Part shown: one piece after another, positions 14,743-25,935 of the stretch | Layout of the letters: the number at the start of each line of letters is the position of its first letter | Numbering within the stretch: position 1 is the stretch's first letter | Assembly: GCA_028023455.1 (NCBI GenBank) | Contig: JAQFVV010013067.1 | Location: 219,305-283,304 of the forward strand | Direction: 5' to 3' | Source: Epiperipatus broadwayi | Taxonomy: Eukaryota > Onychophora > Udeonychophora > Euonychophora > Peripatidae | Length of the DNA: 64,000 nucleotides | The notes under the pieces: model-generated | Database searches by the model: none | Seen by the model: only the letters and a program-made list of their open reading frames with translations | Told to the model about the DNA's origin: nothing | Position numbers and translations under genes: made by a program

Positions 14743-17100
14743 GTATAAAATATTTCCACTCCTATTACTCAATTGATCTCACTTTCTTCTTTAATAATAT
14801 ATTTTCTCCTTAAACATAAAATAAGATATGACTTAAATAACTTTTAACTTTAAATATTTCTGAATAGTACACACACAAGTGTGCACCTTAAATATATAAC
14901 ATACACTGGGGAAGAGTGTTAGATTTGAACAAACATGAAGAAAGCATATATACATACATTTATGAACCACTTCATATCTACACAGTTACAGTATAAAAAT
15001 CAACCAAAAAAACTTTTTTCTTCACAGTAGATGAGTGATCATAGATGTTTTATTTGACATGTTAGTGTTTGGGGAATACTTTATCATTGTGTTAGTCATA
15101 ACTTCTGCTATCCTGTTTTCCATATTATATGCTATTATCTATCTTCTAACTCACTCTCTTATCAGTTTCTCCATGTTCTCTTAAGTCCAGGTTCAATTAT
15201 ATGGTCTATGTTTCTATGAACCATTTTACTTGTTAGTATTTTTAATCTTTCTTGGTTATACAGAATTCTATGATAATACATCTATCCCTGAGCATATGGG
15301 CTTCTGTTTACTAGGGTCCCATTTAATTTTCCATGTTAAAATAAAGTCAGATTTTAGTCTCATTTTCCATGTTAAAATAGGGTCAGGTTTTAGTCTCTCT
15401 TTACATCTCCATTTGGCATTTGTCATTTCAGTATCACATGTACCTTATCCCTATTGCTGATCTGTTCACATATTTGTGAATTCAATTTTTGTTATGCTGG
15501 TCCCCTGATTTTCACTATTTCTCATCATCTCTCTTTGTATTAGTATAAGTTTAACAGTGTTAAACCTTTATCCCTAACATATTACTGTGCTTCTCTTTGG
15601 TCTTGTTCCTGGTTAACAATTTTTTTATATAGGTGCCACCATTATTACAAGGTTTGACCCTTCATCTTGGAAGTATGATGGTGTTTTTAAGATCTTTATT
15701 ATTTTCAGCTCATGTCATGACACAATTCAAATCTAGGCCATAAAAGGTATGATTGTAATTCTTGGAGATTTTAATCATTTTTATGAGTATTTCTGTTATG
15801 AGATGGTTCAAATGTTACTCATTCAAGTCTGATTGTATTTCCATGTGATTTTCATGATTCAAGACTGATAAATATGTTCTTAGTAGGTTTGAATCTTTGT
15901 CATCAATGTATTGGTTGTGTTATATTTTAATCTTCATTGATTATTCTCAGCATGTCTGCTGTTACAGGGTTTGAATCTTGATTACCAGGGTATGACTGCA
16001 TTTCTCTATCCTTGTCTTCTTGTATTCTATATTGAGTGCATCTTACTTCCATTAAAATTTGCTCAATCATCTCCATTCTGTTTTTCAACTTTAATACCCT
16101 TTCCTCTGTAGATCCATTTTTCTGTGTCTTCCCTTTATTGTCATGTTCAAGTTTCCCCATTATTCCTGGTGACTCTATTGTTAGCCTATTAAAATCTTGA
16201 GTATCAGCATACAATTGTGTTTCTTCCTGGTCCTCACTGTCAGTGAAGGTTACTCAATATTTGGGTGATAAATAAAGGTTCATATTCCTTGATAATTGTT
16301 TTTGTGATATGAAGTACACTGGCCATACTCTTTATCTGGGATATTCTCTGCTATTTGTAAACTCTTCACATTCAATCAGGTCCCATGCAGATATTTGCTT
16401 CTCATAAATTCAATGTATGTGATACACATGCTTGGTATACCCATGCAATTTGTGGTGTTTGATGAAAGCACATCCAACAGTATCTGGCCACTCCCTGTAA
16501 ATGGTATTTGAAAATTTCTATTTGGTGCTCCTTATTTAATTTATCTCAATGAAATGTTTCTTGTAGAGTTTCTAAGTGTTTCTAAAGGCTTCCCCTGGAT
16601 CTTCTTTAAAAATTACTGCCTGTTGTCCTCACCTTCTAGAGTACCCATAAGTCTCTAATAACTATTTTTGACACTGGTTAAATGTCTGCAGATCATGCTG
16701 AATCATCCACCATCAATTGATTCTGCAGTGCCTCTTAAATAACACTTGGCAATGTAAACTTTCCATTCCTCCATTACTTCATGACATGTGAAGTTATCTT
16801 TTAAGCTTTGTAGATGTGGCATCAAATTTTCTCCTTTGGCTCTTCTGAATGTTATTATTTTTAGAGATTGATTGATCTTTATTGTTGCTACTTTTCCATT
16901 GGTGACATTATGTTAACAAGCCACTAAAATTTAAAATGGTCTGTTCCCCTCAGCCAGCCATTCTCTTTGGCATTATGCTCCATCACTGTATAGCAATTAT
17001 TATATAAGGGAGAACACTCCATCCCTCTCTTCACTTTTCTTTTTTGTTCTAGTCTTACATATGACATTATTTGTGTTTATACTTAATTAATGTGTGTGCT
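14743..17100 (-). other. Possible decayed gag-like sequence on the minus strand; otherwise nothing
   Basis: Read on the minus strand, 16,900-16,700 gives broken open pieces such as FRRAKGENLMPHLQSLKD and VYIAKCYLRGTAESI. These have the feel of a retroelement capsid (an L.GTA-like motif). The frame at 15,927-16,214 has a short heptad-like region (RVLKLKNRMEMIEQIL). No zinc knuckle, protease or RT follows, so the call is tentative. A small imperfect tandem duplication (CCATGTTAAAATA, period about 41 bp) lies at about 15,329-15,400. Confidence 0.25.
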
Positions 17101-18789
17101 GATACAACCACTCATGCCTACTGTAAAAGAAAATAATAAAGATTAATTACAATATTGTAATTATTTCTATTTGTGTCCTATTTCCACACATCTGTGCCTA
17201 TTTTCACACATACTCAGCTTTAACTTGCTACTCACTTATTACATTCTTATTGCATTTTGGAACAATAAAAAAATAACGCATTCATGGCTTTGATTTTAAA
17301 TTCTTCATGTTTTAACAAAATTTCCGAAGTTACAGAAATTTACCCCAAAACATACACTTCCTGATGTGCTAAAATTAAACATACATTATTATATGATGAA
17401 AACCACGTCTATCTACAAACTAATTTTTTTATCCTAAAGATAATGTTACTTTTCTAATTTGTTTTTTTCTTTTTGTGATCCTCATTGGTATTGTCAATTA
17501 CATGTAAAAAAGTCCCTGTAATGATCAAGATTGTATAATAAGTCAACAAAACCAAAGTCCAAGCAGAAACTCTCTAAGAGACATGGGGTTACCACCCTGC
17601 TTCTAGTTCAAACTCCTAACTAGACTTCCTATTCTCAACCATGTAATTAACATCCTTGCAGTTACATGACCTAACTCAGAGAACAAACAAAAACTTTCCC
17701 AGGGTTTTTCTCACAACTTAGGTTTAATGCACCTTGTCCATGGTTACATATGTGGAATTACATTACCAACCATAGACCTATATAGATATGCTATCAAACT
17801 ATACTCATGTTGATTATATGAAGCCTAATTTGGGTATGTGCTTCTATGGGCCATGTTCAATGCCTGGCATACTTTGGTTAACACTTAATAAATATCTAAG
17901 AAACTATATGACTTTACCACAGTCACAACATATAAACTTATGCAGAATTAATGTTAATAGATAAAAGTTTGTCATAGGATTGAATATAATGAGTAGGTAG
18001 CTTACAAGATAATTTAATAATGATTTGAATGGCCCTTATAATATTACAGATGGAAATAATAGGAGCTTATATATCAGTGTGTGAATACCTAATTTAGTTA
18101 ATGATTAAGCTTAATAACTAACTATCAAACATTATGACTTTAGAGGTATTCATTAATTAAAATATATGGTAATAAAATCTATTGTTGACTGGTTTGATTC
18201 TACAGTCATCCAGTTGTATTTACACATAGGAGAAGGTTAAAACAAGTGAATTTATTTAAGATAGTGTGGTTTTAATCTCAATATTGTTACTGTTACTTGT
18301 CATATTAAGCACAAATAAGGTTTAGTATTGGCTTAGTGATCAAATGGTATGGTTCACTATTTGAGAATGGATATCCCTGGCTGAAAAGGTGCATCTGCTT
18401 CTAACCAAGGGCAATTCCAGTGGAGAGAGCAATGGTGTGTTAAATCTACAATTTGGGGTCACAGGAGTTTTCAGTTCTAGTGGAAACTAGACTGGTGCTA
18501 ATCTATGAATTAGTAACACTGGCATGCATGAACCATACAAGATATATAGTGGCAACAAAGTTATAAGATGAAAATAACCCAAGACAGAAAAAGTGAAGAG
18601 CAGGAATTCAAAAGTGGCATGTATACATTGTAATAGTTATATAAATCTTTACCACCCAATTATGTATTAGTCATTTATTTTATCATCAAAGTTCTCTCTG
18701 GGTAATTATAACAAGGTTGGATGAAATACATCATCTGCTCACAAATAAAATTCATTAATAAACTAAGTAAGCAATATTTAATATTATCA
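17101..18789. other. No recognisable gene
   Basis: Slightly higher GC than the neighbourhood at 17,520-17,880 and 18,330-18,560, but no open frame, splice pair or repeat match could be supported. Confidence 0.5.
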
Positions 18790-19560
18790 TATAACTGACA
18801 TGGGGGATATTAACCCCCCCACTTATTAAATTAATTTTTTGTTTTATTAAAAACAAAAAATAGAAATTCTACAAATAAAAAAAACAAAAATAAAAAAATT
18901 AATAAAATTTTTTTTTCTTAAAAAATTAAATCAAATCAAATAAATTTAAAAAAATATTATTTATTATATTTTTATTTTGAAAAAGAAAAGAAAGTTTAAA
19001 AATAAATTAATTTTAATTTTATTTATATAATATATATAAATTATTAAAAAAAAGAAATAAAAATAAAAAATAAACAAATTTTTTCTTTATAGATAAAAAA
19101 ATATTTATTTTTTCTTTTACTACATTTTCAAAATTTATAATAATATTTTAAATATATTTAAAATATTTTTTTTTTTTTTTATTTTTGTGTATAATTATTA
19201 TTTTTATTAAAAAAAATATTTATATTATAAAAAATAAGATTTGAAATAGAATTTCATCGTTTTTTTTTTTTTTTTTTTTTTTTGTTTTTTTTTTTTTTTT
19301 TTTTCAAAAAACAATATGAGGTTTTGTTTGGGGAAAGAACCACAAAAACAAACACAAATAATGGTTTTTTTTTTATTTGTTAATGAATAATTTTTTTTTT
19401 ATTAAAAAAGAAGAAGGAGGAGGGCACCGCCCACAAAAAACATCAATAAAACCCCCCAAAAAAGAATGAAAAAAAATATAGAAGAAGAAGGGGGGGAGGG
19501 GAGTGGGAGCCACCCTCTTCAGGAGAGGGCGCGTCAAAGACGGGCTAAGCGTTAATTGTT
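18790..19560. other. Compositionally aberrant homopolymer block
   Basis: About 600 bp made almost only of A and T homopolymer runs (several T-runs over 12) is followed by A-runs, then a G-rich purine tract. It ends in a GC-rich 60 bp holding CCCTCTTCAGGAGAGGG and GCGCGTCAAAGACGGGC. Both edges are abrupt. This could be a low-quality consensus stretch in the assembly or a real low-complexity insertion. Confidence 0.6.
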
Positions 19561-19748
19561 CATAATATTATTGATAGCTAGTGGCTTGTGCATCCATTAC
19601 CAATATATGGTGTTTTCATTTGCATAAATATAGTGTACAGGTAATGCTATATAAACATGTAAATATTGTTACAATATTGCCTTAGCATGATAGTCTATTA
19701 ATATAACAATAATGGAAATTATTAAATTTATTTTATTCATATATACAG

Positions 19749-19791
19749 ATTGATAACAAAAAATTAAATTACCATAATACTACCATGCAAG
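19749..19791 (+). CDS. Weak exon candidate (43 nt)
   Basis: TTATTCATATATACAG precedes the segment and AAG|GTAAGG ends it. It is open in one frame only (IDNKKLNYHNTTMQ), starting at codon position 1 and ending with one extra base. The exon candidate at 20,046-20,103 starts and ends in the same phases. The two cannot be joined directly to each other, but either could precede 21,717-21,777. It is AT-rich and could easily be chance. Confidence 0.15.
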
Positions 19792-20045
19792 GTAAGGTGT
19801 TTGACTAAAAACATTCACATATATTTTTTTAACAGTTAAGTTTAAATATAAACTGATTTTAGATTAATCATAAAAGGTAACATGGTTTCTAAATTTTACA
19901 TATATATAAATAATTTCTAAAAACCTTCACCATTATTCTGAGATAGTAAAATATACATTCTCAGAATTATAATAATGAATTTTTACTTGAAATGATAAGG
20001 GGGTAAGAATGAAATCTATTTACTGATTTATTTAAATGTTTTTAG

Positions 20046-20103
20046 TGTCTTAAAAACAGGGCATCTTCCCATCTTGAATTGTCCCAGGGTCCATTAAGAG
20101 TTG
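20046..20103 (+). CDS. Candidate exon (58 nt), plus strand
   Basis: AAATGTTTTTAG precedes the segment and a perfect donor, TTG|GTAAGTG, follows. Only one of three frames is open, giving CLKNRASSHLELSQGPLRV with one base left over. GC is about 43% by eye in a locality near 20-25%. The leftover G fits the exon candidate at 21,717 (needs two bases), which would continue in a hydrophobic reading. I do not recognise the protein. A short frame on the other strand also exists, but splice signals favour plus. Confidence 0.35.
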
Positions 20104-20244
20104 GTAAGTGTAAATAACTCTATATTTAAATTTAACTCCCTCCACCATTCAAGTTGACATAAAAAGATAAAAGCAAAATTAATATTTACTTCATCAAATA
20201 TTTAAAGTCAGTAAAACCTTGAAATGTAAAATATTAATAAGATT

Positions 20245-20262
20245 TAACAAGTTAAAACTGTG

Positions 20263-20302
<40 letters not shown>

Positions 20303-20328
20303 CACAGTTTTATCACTTGTTAGCTGGT

Positions 20329-20366
<38 letters not shown>

Positions 20367-20374
20367 ACCAGCTA
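20245..20374. repeat. Two adjacent (AT)n-cored palindromes
   Basis: First: TAAAACTGTGTAAATA-(TA)n-TATTTACACAGTTTTA, with outer arms AACAAGT/ACTTGTT offset by a 2-nt indel (20,245-20,322). Second: TAGCTGGTTGTA-(TA)n-TACAACCAGCTA, perfect (20,321-20,374). They share two bases. Confidence 0.9.
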
Positions 20375-20444
20375 GCTGATGGATGTCTTTGTAACTTTTT
20401 GTTAGTAGATTAGTGAACGACTTCTTGCATGTAGGGATTGGCAA

Positions 20445-20556
20445 GGTGTGGCATACAGTGACTGGATCTTGGTATTGGAATGAAACTTCTCAGACCCCTG
20501 CTTTACCGGATGACCATGAAAAATCTGACCTCATCTATTCACACATAATTGTAGGT
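20445..20556 (+). repeat. Dispersed repeat family B (copy 2)
   Basis: This copy matches 9,388-9,490 over about 110 bp, with shared blocks CTTGGTATTGG, GAAACTTCT and GTAGGTATTG. It again lies just downstream of an (AT)n palindrome. Confidence 0.65.
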
Positions 20557-20688
20557 ATTGGTTGATTTCTTTAGATTTCTTCTATAATTTAATTGATAGT
20601 GATTGGTCCACCACCAGTCAGCCATCCTTTTAACAAGTGCTCACTGGTTTCACTTCAAAGTTATCCATCTATCATTTGCTATTTTATC

Positions 20689-20714
20689 ATTCATTTTTAT
20701 TTGAGCTATTCACC

Positions 20715-20752
<38 letters not shown>

Positions 20753-20778
20753 GGTGAATAGCTCAAATAAAAATGAAT
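20689..20778. repeat. Perfect 90-bp palindrome around (TA)n
   Basis: The arms start ATTCATTTTTATTTGAGCTA and run to CACCAAATTA, then (TA)n, then the exact reverse complement ending at 20,778. I saw no mismatch in about 31-nt arms. Confidence 0.95.
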
Positions 20779-20788
20779 AAAAACTGTA

Positions 20789-20822
<34 letters not shown>

Positions 20823-20831
20823 ACAGTTTTT
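20779..20831. repeat. (AT)n-cored palindrome next to the previous one
   Basis: AAAAACTGTATACTA-(TA)n-TAGTAACAGTTTTT: arms complementary except for a 2-nt TA difference. Confidence 0.85.
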
Positions 20832-21716
20832 GTTATATTTAATATTTAATTTCTACTGTTACCTCAAGCAAGAAACAAATACAGATTAAATTAGATCTCA
20901 AGTCTGTATTCTGACCAAACCCTGGCATTGGAATAATACTTACATATTACTCTTTTATATTTCCTGATCAGATGTCCCCTGGCAACTGGTTAAAAATATT
21001 ATTGAGAATGCTTTATTAGACACCCAGTGCTTGGAATATTTATAAATTTCAAAGATTATCACCGATAATAGCAGAGTGCATGAGTATACAGCCCCCCTTT
21101 TTTTAATAACAACTTTCCATTTCTTTAGGATATCTTTCTCCTTTTCTTTATTTAAATTAAAAGTTAACAAACTCAATTTTATAACATAGACTTAATTTAT
21201 ACTATTATTTGTTTACTTGGTGAAAGAAAATAAAAAAAACCATCAATTTAGCAGTAATAATGTTTAATACAAAAGAATAAAAAATAATCAGGTTAAATGA
21301 TATAATAAATTTACACATCTACAATACAGAAACAATGGTCTATAAACATGGGAAAATATAATTAAACTTCTGACAAAAGAGTAATTGTTCTCTTTCTTAA
21401 AATAGCTACTTTAGAAAAGTTCCTTTCTTTTTCCTTTTTTTTTTATTTTAGAATATTGTGCACTATAATTTATTCTCAGTTTTGTTTTCTGATCAAATTA
21501 ATCAATACATGCATGTATGAAAATAGCAAATTGTTTACCGAGGATTTCTCTTGACTGCCCTGTGAGCTGGAACCCACTTCTTTTGCAAAGATGGTTCATC
21601 CTGTAATAGACTCTCCACCTAGCAGGGTTATTCTTGGTATTATTTATTGTATTTGGTTTAGTTTCCTTCTTTCTTGCTTTCAGCTTTTTTAGTTGTATTC
21701 ATTTTTACTTTTCCAG

Positions 21717-21777
21717 ACATATTATGGTCAGGAATGGCAATCTACTTAGCAGGCAATGTGGCAGATATTTGTTCCTG
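21717..21777 (+). CDS. Candidate exon (61 nt) or SINE-internal segment
   Basis: A pyrimidine-rich acceptor ending ACTTTTCCAG and the donor CCTG|GTGAGTT enclose 61 nt at about 43% GC. With two bases taken from the start (the phase left by 20,046-20,103), it reads ILWSGMAIYLAGNVADICS, membrane-like, with two bases left over. A second frame is also open. Against this, the raised GC extends well outside it (21,540-21,860), and GAGTTCGAATTC just downstream resembles a tRNA-type B box. The whole patch could therefore be a retroposed element. Confidence 0.25.
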
Positions 21778-22522
21778 GTGAGTTCGAATTCAGGTGGGCA
21801 GAGACTTAGAAAATGCCCATTTAAGGCCACTAGCCACACATCACCAAAGACATACACATGCTAATATTAATTTTATTTATGACTGCTGATCTCACACACT
21901 CTCAGTTCTTTTGCCCAGCATAATAACATAAAAATAATTAAATATCCAATCTTCATCCACCTTATTTATATATTTGCCCAAACATTGTTTTCTGGAATGT
22001 TACTAATTAACAACAGATCTCACATCTTTATATTTTTATCTTATACAGATTTATAAAGGAATTTTTATACAAGTTTCACATTTTTCTTTTTTCATAAAAT
22101 TTTATACACTTTTCAAATTTCATTTCAATATATTTATTTGCAATATCTAATGTTTTTTTTTTACTATAATAAGTTTCACATATTTTTGAGTTGCTTATCT
22201 TTTTTTCATATAAGTAAATTTTAAAGGGAAAAAGACACACATTTTGTTATACATCCTCTTTCCCCTTTCTCTTTCTATATTTTTTTATAAAACAAAGTCA
22301 TTGTAACTTCCTATGATTTAACTAAACATTAATCCCTTTATGAGTTTAATTTTCCTTTTTTTCTTTTTAAAATACCAGTGACCTACTTCTCTCAATTTCA
22401 CTTTGCATTTCACACTTTACCTTTTAACAAAATTTTAGCTAATTATTATGCCGAATTTTCCTGCCCTCGCAATGTAGCTGTATTTCTGCATTTTTAATAT
22501 TACTCAAATAATAAGTATATAC

Positions 22523-22614
22523 ATGTATGACTACAACTGCATATAGTTGGCACAATATATATATATATATATATGTGCCAACTATATGCAGTTGTAGTCA
22601 TACATATATATATA

Positions 22615-22646
<32 letters not shown>

Positions 22647-22650
22647 GTGA
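22523..22650. repeat. Perfect 83-bp palindrome and a second AT palindrome
   Basis: 22,523-22,605 is GTATGACTACAACTGCATAT continuing to GGCACA, (AT)n, then the exact reverse complement. TCACTATA-(TA)n-TATAGTGA follows at 22,617-22,650. The ORFs on both strands here (22,527-22,739 and 22,582-22,812) are by-products. Confidence 0.95.
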
Positions 22651-24690
22651 CCTTCTCATGCTCTCTTTATTTTGATAATTGGGCGCACACATTTCTGGGC
22701 ACCATAGTCCTCCTTTATGACCTTCCAAGTAACAACTAATCTCACCTTCTGTTTGGTCACTATAATCTGCCTTTGCGACCTTCTCTACCTGAAGAATCAA
22801 GAATATAAGCATAAAAAAAAAAAAAAAAAAAAATGTTAAACTAACAAGATGATTTCTTTAATGAATTAAGCTAGCATGAAACTGTAAATCTAAAGATGAT
22901 CACTAGGTGATCAATAATGACAATAACTTCTGGTCAAACCAGCCTAAAAATCCATGAACAAGACATTATGAAGTCAATTTAATGTTTGTAAAACCAATAA
23001 ATAACTAATAATTATATCTATGGAATGATTATGAAATTAATATTATAAATTAAGTAATAAGTAAATTATGATGTAGATGACTAAATGAATGATGAAAATA
23101 AGTAATAATTATGATGTAGATGACTAAATGAATGATGAAAATAAGTAATAATTAAACAGTAAAATGAAATGAGTCTGAGAATGAAGATAAAAGAATGGTG
23201 ATGTAGGTGAATAATGAATGATTAAGATGATGATAGAATAAGAGTTAATGAATAGTTAAGATGATAAGAGAATAAAAGTTAAGGAATGATTAATCAATTC
23301 GTATAATGAAATAATGTCAGATGATAATAAATAAATAAAAAGAATGATCAAGATAAAATTGAAGAACAATGTTGATGATGGAAACTGAGATCTTAGACTA
23401 TAAACTAATATTGTATTAAATGGTAGGAAGATACGTTAAATTAAAAAAAAAGGATTTCAAGCTTGACAAAAACAGAATATTTATCATAAAGTCAAAACAA
23501 GCTCTACATTTTATGACAAAAAAAGTAATTTACACTTTAAAGTTTGGTTGACTTTCATAAAACCTTGAAAGTAATCTAATTCAAGTCCAACTATAATAAA
23601 TAACTAGCCATAAAATTTATTACAAATTCAAATTCTACCTTGAAACTTAACAACTAGTTCTTCTCAGGGTTCACACAACTCAAAGATTGTTATACAAAAT
23701 ATACTTGGGTCAGTGAGAGGGATTTTGACACTATGCAAATATAATGCACAAAACAGCTCTTAATATAAACTCAAATTAACAACTATATTTAGCAGCTTCA
23801 CAAAAACTTTATAAACCCAATAACTATTATAAAATTTAAAATTTAAGAAATATGAATAACTTTTTAATAACTAAACACAATAACTTACCAAACTCCTTTT
23901 CTCAAATAATTATAAACTATGTGATCAAGATCATTGAATGATAATTGTGTGGATTCAAATAAACTGATTAAACCCATATTAAATGTTTAATCATTTAGCA
24001 TACCATCGAAATAATATGCACTCTATGTTAATAATATTTTTATTATTAAATGATGATGCATTAGATGTACTCATAAACCCCATGAATTACTAAAATTATT
24101 ATGGTACATCAACAAATAGTTAAATGTATTATATTGATGGATGACAATTTCCATATTTAATCCACTGCTATGTCAATAGCAATAACGATAGTAATGTGTA
24201 TGGTGATTAGCAATCACACTACAGACAACTAAATAAATTTTAAAACAACAACATTTATTTACAATATTTACAAATTTTAATTCAGTGACATTGTATGAAA
24301 TAAAACAGACATTACCCTACATTAAATAAAATCAGGGATTGAAATATAATTAGATATTCCATTGACTATACCCAGAGTAAATACAACTAACTAATGCAGT
24401 GATATTCATAATATAACTTATTACTGTTTATGTTTCTATTATTATCCTATCTTATGGAATAAGATAATTAAACCTTATTTAAGCTGAATTAGCACTTAAA
24501 TTACAAAAACAACAGTGTATTTAGGTCTTTATGCTATGCACAAATTTTATATCTAGAATTCAGCAGTTATTAGGTAATGCATTATACTAAAGCCATTTCA
24601 TTTATCAGAATATGATAAGGGCAATTATCATATTCAGCACAACTAATAATTGATTATACTTTAAGATGAATAGATTTAGTGTACTAAAGT
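22651..24690. other. AT-rich spacer with a 43-bp tandem duplication
   Basis: A unit starting ATGATGTAGATGACTAAATG is present twice without change at 23,068-23,110 and 23,111-23,153, with weaker GATGATAA-rich copies after it. Apart from the exon candidate at 23,889-23,963 I see no gene. Confidence 0.7.
23889..23963 (-). CDS. Weak exon candidate (75 nt), minus strand
   Basis: On the minus strand GGGTTTAATCAG precedes 75 nt ending TTTG|GTAAGTT. Entered with one carried base, it is open: LFESTQLSFNDLDHIVYNYL and so on, with two bases left over. These phases fit the candidate upstream at 32,607-32,696 (leaves two bases). They also fit the exon at 10.4-10.7 kb if that uses the acceptor TATAGAAG. 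GC is not raised and the polypyrimidine tract is poor. Confidence 0.2.
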
Positions 24691-24695
24691 GGGAA

Positions 24696-25684
24696 CATAC
24701 ATATTGCCACTCAATGCAAACCAGAGTAATCAATGGATGCCAAAAGACTTGTGCATAAAATCCCCATCTAGTGCCTACTCATCCAATATTCCCAGACTAG
24801 TTTCTGGGTTGTGGTTCATCAGTGAGGATCATTGCATCTGAGGGCACTGCACTTAGATCTTAGAATCAATGCAACCCTTCATCAGGCATCTTTGATCTCT
24901 ACTTAACTAAAAAAACATGAGTTGTAAATTGAAAACACTGTAATACTTTCAATCGAAGTTCATTAACTTAAATAGTAATATAGGTCTGAACTCAGTTCAA
25001 AATCAATACATTTTGATGAGTTTAATTCTTTAATAACCATAGCCACCATTATCCTTTTAGGAAGGATTATTTTTATGCCAATAAACATCACATGATCACC
25101 ATTTCCTATGTCTCCTTATAACTGTTATTAAAATGGACAAACCTCACAATATGTATTACTACTCAATACAAACCAGAGTAATCAATAGATGTAAGAAGGC
25201 TTGTCCATAAAATTGAGTGGCAATATGTATATTGAGTTTTGCTTGTTTTAATAACAGTTATAAGCAAGCATAGGAAATGTTGATCATGTGATGTTTATTG
25301 ACCTAAAACCAATCCTGACTGAGAGGATAATGGTGGCTATGGTTATTAAAGAACCAAAGTCACCAAAATGTATAGGTACTGAACTGAGTTCAGACCTATA
25401 TGACTATATAAGCTAATGGGCTTGTGTTGAAAATATTGCAGTGTTTTTTAAGCCCCTTCATTTTGTAGTCAAGTAGAGGTAAACAGTGAATGATGGAGAG
25501 TTGTATTAGATCCTAAGATCTGGGTGCAGTCCTTTCAGATCCAAGGCTCTTCACTGATGAAAGACAAAAGCCAGATAGTAGTCTGGGGACGGATATTGGA
25601 GGCTTAGGCAATAGATGGGGATTTTATGCATAAACCTTCTGGCATTCATTGATTACTCTGGCTTGCACTGTGTGACAATACATG
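24696..25684. repeat. Large imperfect inverted repeat, ~430-bp arms
   Basis: The left arm (about 24,696-25,135) and right arm (about 25,245-25,684) read as reverse complements. Shared blocks include CAAACCAGAGTAATCAATGG against CATTGATTACTCTGGCTTGC, TAACAGTTATAAGCAAGC, GGTCTGAACTCAGTTC and ATGGGGATTTTATGCA. The axis region (25,143-25,235) holds a further copy of the arm end, so the unit was also tandemly repeated. No ORF. The element class is unknown. Confidence 0.8.
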
Positions 25685-25855
25685 TAGAGAGTTTTGCCTG
25701 CCTTAATAGCAGTTATAAGCAAGCACAACAAATGGTCATCATGTGAAATCGTACAGAGGTCCTGTGGAGAAGAAAAGCTAAGGTCAGAAAAGATGAACTG
25801 AACTTCAAGAGCCCTTCATCCCACAGTGGACTGATAATGGTTGATGATGATATAT

Positions 25856-25878
25856 ATATATATGATTGTTTTATATCA

Positions 25879-25912
<34 letters not shown>

Positions 25913-25935
25913 TGATATAAAACAATCATATATAT
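25856..25935. repeat. Perfect 80-bp palindrome around (AT)n
   Basis: ATATATATGATTGTTTTATA continuing TCAGA, (AT)n, then the exact reverse complement. Confidence 0.95.
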
